Of a stretch of DNA of 64,000 nucleotides, positions 23,645 to 35,600 are shown one piece after another (position 1 is the first letter of the stretch; each line of letters starts with the position of its first letter). A program made the translations under genes and the position numbers. This DNA comes from Macrotrachela quadricornifera (Eukaryota > Rotifera > Eurotatoria > Philodinida > Philodinidae), in NCBI GenBank assembly GCA_022393335.1, contig JAJEKB010021191.1:2079944-2143943 (forward strand), given 5' to 3'. The notes beneath the pieces were generated by a model. It saw only the letters and a program-made list of their open reading frames with translations, was not told the DNA's origin and did not search any database.

Positions 23645-26600
23645 TTATGTAGGCGCAGTGTAAGTAATTTTCAAATATGGTAAGGCTTGACCATATCGAT
23701 AGACAATGTATTCATGGTATTGAAAACCAGTACCATGAACAGAATGATGATTTAGTGGTGCTGCTCTAATTGAATTGTTCACTTGTGTTTGTACAGATTC
23801 AACACCTAGCACAACTTTATTATAAAAAATAACACGACGTTGTGTTTTTGGATCAGGTAGTGCGTAACTATTCGATTGTCGAGGATCATCAGCAAAATAG
23901 GCACCATTCCCTAAATAGAACAAAAGAAATTAAATTAAAATCCCAAAAAGAGATGAATATCTGTATAATTGACTGTGACAAGTTCAAATAGCATGTTATG
24001 AAATATATAGATTCGAATTTTATCTATCTAACAATTTCAAGAAGAATTTTTCAATAAGACTATAAACATACCCCATGCTCGACCTTCAGCAAAGTATCGA
24101 TCATCAAATCCTCTATCAATTATTCCTTGAATTGCTTCACCACCGGTACCATAAAATAATTCTCTTTCTCTAGGATCATTACCAGGACATTCTTTTGCTA
24201 TAGTTCGTTTCATATATTCATACAATGCTTCAATATTTGGGTTTTTTATTTGTTCAATTGATATAATTTTTACATTAGGTATCTTTTTCATTTCGGTTAC
24301 AAGATTTTGATAGAGTAGTGTAGATGATGGATAAGGTACGAGAACAGCATTATATGTTGATGGAGGATCTGGAATAAACGAAAAGGGCATACCGATTTGT
24401 GTCCATCCTCTTGATTTCATTTTTGCAATTCGTTCAGCAACCGTAATAGCTGTTTTCGGTCCATTTTCACCATCAATTGGTCGTAAAACTTGAAAATTTT
24501 TATTTCGAATATTTTCAACAACTGTTTCAAGTTGAATTGGATATGTTCCACCTGTTATATCAACACGCATACCTAAATCTTTTGTATATCCACGTTCTAA
24601 TGATAAATTACTAACATCAAAATCAATCCGATCATGTGTTAAAGCAATATGTGGTTCAATTAAATCCATTGTGAATGGACCAGTCTTTGTATTTTCATCT
24701 ATTAAAAGTACATAACGCCAATCTTGTCTCCATGATGTTGCTGTAATTCCATAGCCATATAATGCATCTAAAAAAGCTTCAACATCAAAATTTTTTGATT
24801 GTGGTAAATGACAATCAAGATCTGAAGGAACAAAATCTTTATGTAACATTGGAATACCAGATGTTTGTTTTTCTATCCATTGATTTGATGATACATTCTT
24901 TGGTTGTGCTGAATAATTTCCAACAACCCAATCACGAACAAAACCACCTTCTAATCGACAATAAAACTGACATACAGCTATCCAAGCAACTACTTCCATG
25001 CGTGTTTCACGTGTGGCTTTGGGACCTTTCAAACTTTTCCAAATATCAACTAATGTTCGATCTGGATCAGTAATATTGCCAATTTTGACTTCCATATCAC
25101 GAAATTTATCACGTATTTGTGGTTTTAATGCTCGTGGTGAAACTCCTAAAATTCAAATAATCTTATATAAAATCTGTTGCTACTAAGAAAAACATAAGCA
25201 TCTCTATCCTACTAACGAGGGAAGGTCCCGAGGTGTCCAACCAGTTTAGAGCTCATCTTTTGACCATAGGTAGACATCGATGAGATATGAAAAACTCCAA
25301 AAGGATACGTTCCCTTAGGCCTTCCTTTTAGAGTTATAGCTATTTTAGTAAAATCCCAGTCAAAAGTCTGGTATGTACCAAGAAATCGAATGACATTATT
25401 TCGAGCTGAAATTTAGCCCACAGATAGCTGGGCGATTTGCAAAATATTGGTACCGTTCGCGAAAAAAAATGATCGGAAAAAAAGTTTCAAATTTAAATTT
25501 TTTGACTCCATAATTTTATTACTATATGTTAGGGAAGACCAAGAAAAAAATTTCCCGACTATCACTACTAAGATAGCGGAGATACAGGAATTATTGGGAA
25601 CAGTTATAATTCCTGAGGTAATTCTAGAAAAGAGTACCGACATTTTATATGAAATCCTTAGAGTTTTCTCTTGACAATGAGATCGGATCTCGGATTCATA
25701 ACATCAAAACAAGTAAATAAACATGATTATATATAAACAGAACAATTACACCTTATTGAATTCATAAAATCTGTTGATATCAGAGAAACACATATCTGAG
25801 TTATACTTACTCTAGGTAAAAGCTATTCTTCAATCCGAAACGACTTATTTCAGAAATATTAAATGAACAGATCGCTAGCGCTTCGAAAGAGGAATCGATT
25901 GATGTAAAATAAGTATGGTTTTATCTACGACTTGGTATAGATTTTACTCAAAAAATCTCGCGGGACAGTTTTCTTCTTAAAAATCTCGCGGGACATTTTT
26001 ACCATAATACGTAATTTTTTCTCGAACTATCCATTGTGGAGAACTGATATTTTTATCACAGATAGTTACCACAGGTTGAAAAAAAGGGGCAAAGTTTCGT
26101 TCCGAAACTTTGAGATTTAACTGAATTGTGGGCAAAACAAAAATGAAAATCTCGCGGGACATTTAGTGTGACAACTATGATTTTTGATTTTGTATCGAAA
26201 TTTTCTTCTCGAAATTGCGATGCAAAGAAAGTCTTTTTCCGTCAAAAGATAGCGCGTTCATTTCTCTATCATTTGAGATCTTTCCCAATCTTCTATGAAA
26301 CGCTGTTTGTCTCCATCAACGTTTTTAATCTCGCGGGACAAAAAATTAATCAGTGTCTGTAACCTCAGAGATTAGCAAAATTTATCAGAAAAATTGTGAC
26401 ATCGCACCAGACCATTTACACTCTCTGAGCGTTCAAAGTATCCTCTACAAAGTGGTAAAAGAAGTTAGATTATAAGTAACAATCAAAGATGGCAGAAACT
26501 CACTTTTATATCAGTAATTAGCAGAAAAATACAGGATTTTGACCCTTATCGTACCCATAACTTGAGAACCCCATGTGATAAAAGATTGATTTTTTGTCTG

Positions 26601-29600
26601 ATACTGAGGGTTAACAAGAGAATCAAAACAAAAAAAAAATGATTTAAATTGGTCATCAGGAACTAGAGTTATTGCGAATCTACGTTAAAAATTGAAATGG
26701 TACCAATATATTGCAAATCGCCCAGCTATACTTATGAATAGAATGCACTGAAAATTTCAGCTAGAAAAATGTTTCCTTCGCCAGATATTGGACTCTCAAA
26801 AATCGTGAGATTCATGAATCTTTCGAAGGATACAAATTAATTTTGTGAAGTGAATATCTGGCGAAGGAAACATTTTTTTAGCTGAAATTTTCAGTGTATT
26901 CTATTCCAGTAGTGTAGAACTCGGTAATTCGATTCGAGTATTAAAATTTTACTCGAATTTTCAACTATCCAACTACTGTTGACAGGATGCTGCCTGCAGG
27001 ATGCTGCTTGAGGGTGCTATCTACAGGATGCTGCCTGTAGGATCATCCCTAAAGGATGCTGCGTATAGGATGCAGCATACAGGATGCTCTCCAAAGGATA
27101 CATGCTACAGGATGCTGAAAGTAATCCACGGAGGAGATACGCTGTCCCTTGCATTTAACAATAACATACAAGTACCTGTTCTTTCACAACATTACCCACA
27201 CCCCTGACGCCCTCACCCTCACTCTCACCCCCAACATTATGTGCATTACTTCTAGCATTCTGCAGGAAGCATCGTGTAGTTAGCGTCGTTAATCTTTCAC
27301 GCATCATTAGTTGGATGGTTGAAAACTCGAGTACTCGAGTATTAAAATTTTTGAAAGTTGAATAGTTGAAAACTCGAGTAAAATTTTTAATACTCGAGTA
27401 GAGTCTTCGAGTTCTACATGTATAGTCAAAAGATGAGCTCTAAACTCGTTGGACACCTCGGGACCTTCCCTCGTAAGTCAGAAATATTTTTTCACCTAAT
27501 CAAAATATTCGTAATTTTCCTGAGACTCACCTGAATTCGGATCTCGAATAACAGCACACGCACGTAACCAATCTTCGAATGACTTAAATTCTTGACGTAC
27601 TGCTTGATTTTGTGAATCAAGACCTTCGACAGTGACATCAATTGTTCCATTATTCTTATGCATTTTTGTTCGTACTTTAACTTGATGTTCAGATTCCCAA
27701 CGCCATCGTAATGGACCAAACAAATCACCTGGCATACTTGTCATACTCGCCAAATTTCTCTTTAGATTATTATTAGAATCAGTTGATGGAAACGGTAGTG
27801 TAAAATTTAATGTAGTCACTAATTGTTGCCGAACATAAAGTTCTGCATTAAGAATATGACCAGATGTACCATGAAATATTAATTTTCCATTATTAATTTG
27901 AATTTGTGCATGTGCAAATCGTTGAATTGTTTGTTGTAATATATTGTTAGTTTTTAATGTTTGTTCTTCTGTTGCATTTAATTTTAATTCACGACTAAAA
28001 ATATATTCTAACCATGCTGATTCAACTTGTCCAACAAATGATAGAATAGCTGATGAACGTACGGCTGTTAAATAACGAACATCACGAGCTAAAACTAATG
28101 ATGCTGGTAAAGCGCCTTTATTTCCAGTTCTTAATGTTGATGTTCGATCAATAACAGCTATAGCAGATGCTTCATCTAATGAATCTTGTTGTTCGTTATT
28201 CGATGTTCGATGAGGAACATTATATTTGACATATTTTTGTGTTTTACCTTGAAGAATTTTTTGAGATGCATAAACTTTATCAGAAAATCCTTTTAATAAA
28301 GCTTTTGCTATATTTTCCCAATTGCCTGATGATACTAGAGCAAGTTCACGAAATTCATCAGATAGACTGAAAGCTTTTTCTAAATTTTTATATCGTCGTA
28401 ATGCTGGTTTAATCACATGTGTAACAGCAGATAATCCTTTGGCAGTACAAACACGATCAAGATTAAATTGTTTTGAAGGTACTGTATCACGAACTAATAA
28501 AACTGTGTTCATTACTTGTAAAAGTGTCATAAAATCGCCTTCAGAACGTTTATATTCAGGTGGAATTGATTTAAGTACAGTTGATGTATTAAGAGTAGAT
28601 AAAATTGATGATAGAATAATTAAATCACGACCACAACGATATCGTTTTAATGCAGCATGGACAGCTTTGGACATGGGTAAAGAGCTAAAATCAGGTAATT
28701 TGGCAATTGCTGCACCCAAAGTAGTGAAATGTTCATTGGAAGATTTATCAATAAGTTCTAAATGAGATAATAAAGATTATTTTTTATTAAAAAATCTTTT
28801 AAATTCTATAAATATAATTTACCTAAACGTTGAAGTTGTTTAATTGCATCATCAATATATTCTCGTTTTGGTTTATCTGGTAAATATTCTTGAAATTCTC
28901 TTAAACTTAGTTTTAATTGAGATTTTCGTAATGCAAATTCAATATTGACTAAATCTGATTGACATATTTGTGGTACTGGATATTTTCTTTGCTGACCTAG
29001 AACATTTACATCTGTCTATATATATAAAGAAGAATATCTGTCAGTTTGTCCGTCTGTTCGCTATGCATTCCGTCCCTGTAACAGCTACTATCACCAAACT
29101 TTCCATGGTGCATCCCCAGGCACGGAGGAAAGTCATAGCGGGGTCACCCACCGAGGGTGTGAGGGTAAAATTTCACCCATGTCATATGGCAATGAAATTT
29201 GCATGAGTTTTGCAGAAATTTAGCGAATCTCTTATGATTCTAAGATTAATCATTTTGTATTGATGGTTCTTTGGTGTAAGTGTGAAAATCGAAGATTTCT
29301 AATAGGTTATAAGAGAACAATTTATAGGAGTATTTCCTTGATTCATAACTATTGTGTATCCATTTGTTTTCTATGACTCACACAAACAATGTATTTGTTG
29401 TTTTTCTTGACTCACAACGATGACGTATGTATATATTTAAAGAAAAACGTTTGTCTGTTCGCTATGCATTCAATCTCTGTTATAGCTTGCGTCACAAAAC
29501 TTTCCGCACTACTTCCTTAGCTCATGAGGAAAGTCGACTTGAGGTTGAAATCACCAAACGGGGTGCGCGGAAGGGGCTGGGTGAAGTTTCATCGCGATCA

Positions 29601-32600
29601 ATACAGATCGAAATTCTGATGAGTCTGTTCGCAATGTATTTAGTCATCGTGAGAGATAGCGTCAAGGAACTATTTGCATCAGTTCCTTGATTGCTGAGAA
29701 AAGTCGGCAGAGCGATCGGAGGTGAGAGAAGGAGGTGTGCATGAAACTTCATCCAAGTCGTAGGAGACTGTGATTTTACTCACTTTCTAATCAAATGACG
29801 CAGTTCAATGTAATTTTGAAAGTGATCGTATCCAAAGTGGACGTGAGTGAGGATGGCAGCTTGAGCCCGATGAGAAGAGTCTCACTGAAGTTGCCTTATG
29901 TACGACGGGAAAAGTTCTGTGAAAGATACTCCACGCGCGGTGGGGAAAGCTCTATAGCAGAGGTTTCAGGTACGATGAAAAAAGTCCTATGAAAGAGGTA
30001 TCACGCACGGCGAGAAGAGTTCTATGGGGAATACCTAACGCATAGCAGGAATAATCCTGTTAAAGATGCCTGACGCATACCGGTAAAAGTTGTGTCATAG
30101 AGGTTCGAGAGGTGACGAGAAAATGTCTGTTGCAGATGGCTCAGCCACAGCGGGAAACAGTCCTGTAAAAGACGTGTTATGTATAGCAGAAAAAGTCGGG
30201 TGGAAGGTACAAAACTTTAACCATATTCTCTTTGTAGTGGACACCTCCTCTAGTATATATAAAAAGAAGAATGTTTGTCTGTCTGTTCGCTTCTAACTCA
30301 ATGATAGTAAAAGCTAACGTCACCAAACTTTCCACAATGCTTCTCTAGGTCCCAAAGAAGGTCGATGAGGGGTTGGCATGGTCATCGGGGTGTGGGGTGT
30401 CGGTGAAATCTCACCCAGACAGTGGTGTAATAGCTAACATTACCAAACTTTCCACGGTGCTTTCCTAGGTCTAGAGTGGAGTCTGATGTGACCAACCATT
30501 TTTAGTCACGGTCACGTCACAGTCACGGGTATTTGTTCATAGTCACGGCCTTTTCTACTAATTTGTTAAAACTCTCTACTTTTTTTCTTAACAAATATGT
30601 ATTATGTCAAAGTTCCGATACATCGATCGCGCTTGTGAAACAAACAAGAATATGTTGCTGCGGAAAGTAATAAAGTAAAGATTTTCATACTCAATTATGA
30701 AATTTAGCTCAAAAAATGAATATTGAACATTTTGACATCAGTTTTTAAGGATGATTCCGTGACTAACTTTCACCTACGGCCACGATCACGCCGGACACTG
30801 GTCCAGAGGTAGTTTTGGAGAGTGCAATTACCATTCACAGGCGTGAGAAGAGGGTGTTTGGGTGAGTTTTCACCAAGTCATATTGCAATGAAGTTTGTGT
30901 CAATTTTCCGGAAATTTAGTGAATTCGTTATGATTCTAAAATTAATCATTTCGTATTGATAATTCTTTGGTCGAAACGTGAAAACCGAAAGTTTCTAACC
31001 GACATATATAAAGAAGAATGTTTATCTGTCTATCTGTTTGTCTTTTCGCTATTCATTTGGACACGGCATGACCAACGGTAAAAAAAATTTGCACAGAATA
31101 CTCTTTCAACCAGAGGAACAGGACATTTTAGGATACTCGAAAAAGACTGACAGAATGTGTAAAATGAAGAACAGTTATATGAATGAAAATATCCATCGAA
31201 TGAAGAAGGCAACAAGTGAGATAAAATTCCATTTCTCATAACTTATATAATCTATATCTAAAAAGAAGAAATTTTGTCTTTTTTTTCTGTTTTTTATACA
31301 TTCGGACACCGCATGAGGTAGTGGTGTCAAGCTTTTCATAACATACTCATAGGTCCCGAGGAGGATCGAGAGGGATAAGAATAACCGGCGGGAGAATTGG
31401 GGTGAAACTTCACACAGGTTATGATACGTTCCAATCTTTACGAATCTTTCAGAAACATCAGAGCATTTGCTGCAATTTTTAGAATATCCACCTCCTACTG
31501 TCACTCTTTTTGCATTGAGTATTAGTATAAAGTTTGGCAATAGGCATTAGTTAAGTGAAAGACACTCACACTCCACATTATTTGCTGAATTATCCGATTT
31601 AAGAATAGTTGTGAGTATATGCACGGCGGGGAGATGTAGTAATAATAGATGAAAAGGTCATAAGCAAGCCTTCTACATGTCTTCTGTCGTTTCCTGACAT
31701 GCTAAGTTTTCATCATGGATATTTCCCGACCAACGCCAGGTACTACCACTAGTTTAACTTATAATTTAAAAAAAAAATTTTTTTTAATTTACCGGGTGGA
31801 TAATCATATAAAGCATAGTATTCACCAGGTTGTGTTCGACCAAGACGACCAAGTCGTTGTTTTCTTGTAGATTCAGCAGATTTTGTTTCTTGTAATTCAG
31901 TTCTTTCTAATTCTAAACTATAAACTGGCATATTAATTACACCAGTATCAAGAACATATTTTAAACATGGAAATGTTAATGATGTTTCAGCAACTGTTGT
32001 AGAGAAAAAGACACTTCCTTGTTCAATATATTTTTGTTGATCAATAGCCGACTGAGATTGTATAAGAGGATAGGCAACAATAGCACCTTTAGTTATTTTT
32101 TTTAATAATTGACAATTTTCATGTGTATCTTGAGTTGAATTAACAAAACATAATATTTGATCATGTCGAGTACGTTGACTATAGAGTTGTTGGACAAGAT
32201 CAAGAAGATTTTCATTAGGTGCAGGATGAACAGTAACTGGATAAAGTGTTGATAATGATACGAGATCAAATGTAGCTAATGAACAACCAGGAATTTTTTT
32301 ATATAATGTTGGAACTGATGCATCTAAAGTAGCAGATGATATAATTACTTTCATTTTTCTTTTCAATTGTGGATCTAATTTTAATAATCGTGCAAATAAA
32401 GCTAAACATAAATCAATATTAATTGAACGTTCATGAACTTCATCAATAAAAAATATAACAGATTTTTTTACATTTGTTTTATCTGTTATAAAATTTTTAT
32501 CATTTAATAAACGTTCTTTTAATAAACCATCAGTTAAATAAAGAATTTTTCCTTGTATATTATTCTCAGCACCACTGACTGCCCAACCACTAATATCATC

Positions 32601-35600
32601 ATTGACCATAGAATTTACACGTTGAGATATTAAAGTACATGGTAAACGTCGAGGTTGTGTAACAATAATCTTATCATAACCAGCAGCAACTAATAAAGCA
32701 GGTAGAAGTGTAGATTTACCTAATAAAAAAAAATCATTTATTTATTCAAAGTTTCTATTCTGATATATTCTTCAAGAAAATATTACTTACCGGAACCTGT
32801 TGCTGTTTCAATAGTTATTACTGTATTAGTTTCAATCTTGTTTAGAAGATCTAATGATGCATTAAATAAAGGTAATTGTGCCAAAAAACAATGATAAAAA
32901 ATCATTAAACATTGTAATAGAGAACAAATCATTTGAAAATGTTTCAATTCATATCCTTTATAATCCTTATTATTTTTTAATATATTTTTTATATTTTCAA
33001 TATGTTTATTTAATGTTAAAATCGATTCTTTTGTTGGAATAGTTTTACTTGATTTTTGTTGTAAGAAAATATGTTCATGAATAAATTCATTAAGAGCATT
33101 TTGTTTTATTAATTCAATATCAGATGAAAATGTTTCTTTTTTTATATAATCATTCGTTAAGTCAGTAATATCTTTTCGAAATTGTTGTGATGAATTTTGA
33201 ATACAAAGATCAATAAGATTTTTTAATTTATCATTAATATAATTATTAAAATCTTCAATATAACCATCATATTTTTGATTAACTAATTTAATTATTGAAT
33301 TGTAATAAGGTTTCCAATGGATAGAATTTGTTCGATTTACTTGACGAATTGTTCTTAATAAAAATTCTTTATTTCTATTTGTTCGTTGTTTATAATAAGC
33401 TTGAGTTGATTGAACTTGTTGAACTAAATTTTTTATTCCATCAAAAATATTTTTCATTTCTTTATGATGAATAGGAAAACCACGAAGAATTATTTTTCTA
33501 TTATAATCATGATCGAATTCAATTAATGGTACACTATCTTTAAAATATTCTTTTAATGAATAATCTAATTTTTTCAATGTATTTATAATTAAATTGAATT
33601 TTAAAAGTGTATCTTGATTAGATTTTGGAATTGTATATTCAAGAGTAGATATATTTTTCGCAGTTTGTTTAATTAATTTTTCTTGTTCAGTTTTTGTATT
33701 TAATTCATATTGCAAATTTTCTAATTGATCCATTGTAGTATTCAATGTTATTTGACTGATTGCATCTTGTTCACTTGAATGTTTTAGTTGTTCATCAAAT
33801 TGATTTTGTAGTGAAGTTAACTTTTCTTGTAATTGTTTATTTTCCATTTCTAGAGCAACTTTAGCTTGTTGGGCTGCATCATCTTGTTTAGAACGATTAC
33901 TTGTTTCGGAAACGTGATTAACTTCTAACTTTTCTGATACATTTGTAGATTCACCTATGCGTTTATCAATGAAATCATCAAGATCTGGTACTGGTGTATC
34001 AACAGTAGGATTAGGTTCAATTGTTGGTACTACGACATTGTCTAGAAAAATAAGGTATATGATATATCAAAATTATAGGTCTTCTATACAATACAGAAAA
34101 AAAAAATTAAACTCATCAGATACTTGAATATCTAAATTGAATAATTAGATCTCTGAAAATATTTTCTTGACTGTAGTCAGGGTCTCAATTCCGAAATTGA
34201 CGGTGTGTTTGTGTGTTTGTCCGCATTGCTGATATGGTTCGTTTTATTCAACCAATCAAAATGCATCGTCGATAGAACTCATAAATACTCAAGTGGTGTA
34301 TTATGGAGGTACCTTTGAGTCTTCAACTATTATACTAGAAGACTACACTGGATTCCTCAAGTATTATATTAAGAAGGTGCCCTTAGAGTCTTAACTTGTC
34401 TACTAGGGGGATACCCTAAGACCTCAGCTACTATACTATAGGTACCCTTGGGCCTTTAATCCCTATACGTGGAGCGTGCCCTTGTTCCTTTATTTGTCGT
34501 TAGGGTCTAAATCTCGAAATTGGTTGTATGTTTCTCCGCATGGGAGAATTCAGCTAATCAGATTTCGAGACTGTAATATTAATCTTTTTGTTTATATGAT
34601 AAAATGGTAGAAAATTTTGATATATCCTATAAAAAGAATGAATCTCTCTTTTTACCTTGTATAGTTGTTGTCTGAGAATCATTGTTCAAAAGATCATTTA
34701 AGTTCCAAGTACCTAAATTATTGACTGATACACTGGAATATGTTTTATCATCATCATCATCTCCATCATCCGTTCCATTTTCATTTGTTGATGAATCAGC
34801 CCCTAATTCTGTTGGATTATTTAATTCATCATCTGTTGTTGTAATACTTGATCCAGTTGTCGATTTTGATCCAGTCAATTGTTCTAATCGTTTAGTTGAT
34901 AATGGTATTGGATTAAAATTATTAATCATTTTAAAATTATCTAATACTTTAATTATATTTTGATCATTTGGTGTATTTGCAATTAATTTTGGTATCCATC
35001 TTATAAAACCTAAGATCGTTTTATCATTATTTGTTAATGTAAATGTATATAGATTACATTTAATAATTTTATTTCCATTATAATCAAGATCAAAATTACA
35101 ATTAATATCGACATATCGTCGTCTATAATTCATAGCATCATCTAATAGAGTATTTCTTTTTGAATCACACGTATACCAACAATTTAGTTTTATTTGAAAT
35201 TTACTATCATACTCAGTTGGAAGAATTTTGGAATCCAACGATGGAATATCTGTTTGAGATGTTTGTTTTGTATCATATTTAACAAACATCAATTGCCAAA
35301 CACAATGAAGATCAAAATTAGCTACACTCGATCCACGACATCGAATCCATGCTGAACTATCTTGATTTGAAGGATTTGGTTCTTGATTTTTACCACTACG
35401 TAGAAATATTAAGAGATTTACATTATATGTACCTTGTCGAACACTCAAATAGGTTGTTGGATTAAATGATTGATTATTTCTTTCTGTTATTAAAGCATTA
35501 GATAAAGTATTATGTTCACTCATAGTAAATTCTTCCCATTCATGTCCTTTGACTGGTTTATATTCCCAAATACAATTATTTGGTGTTCGATCATGACAAT

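Larger units (their letters stand above)
25216..27473. mobile_element. Foldback element in PARP-gene intron, host of two nested elements
   Basis: The left end CGAGGGAAGGTCCCGAGGTG pairs with the right end (CACCTCGGGACCTTCCCTCG), followed inward by GAGCTCATCTTTTGAC and its inverse. TAA flanks both sides (25213-25215 and 27474-27476). The inner arms (GGCGAAGGAAACAT..., AGCTGAAATTTTCAGTG) still fold around about 26820. Its left arm is split by the 25430-26724 element and its right arm by the 26913-27418 element. It is related to 16939-17557 by ends and inner arms. Confidence 0.8.
28997..31792. repeat. Repeat-filled intron of helicase-PARP gene
   Basis: Five same-strand copies of a module headed TATATATAAAGAAGAATGTT / TTGTCTGTCTGTTCGC start near 29018, 29425, 30250, 31000 and 31248. 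Several continue into a shared body (CACCAAACTTTCCA...) and a shared tail (TTATGATTCTAAGATTAATC, near 29230 and 30930). They look like a head-to-tail cluster of one short non-autonomous repeat family of uncertain class. The ORFs inside are not conserved between copies. Confidence 0.65.

Noticed and set aside
24762..25186. Plus-strand ORFs over the PARP exon
   Set aside because: Shadows of the minus-strand exon with no domain of their own.
29860..30200. CRISPR-like array
   Set aside because: Units are degenerate and contiguous, with no constant repeat and unique spacers, and the context is eukaryotic.
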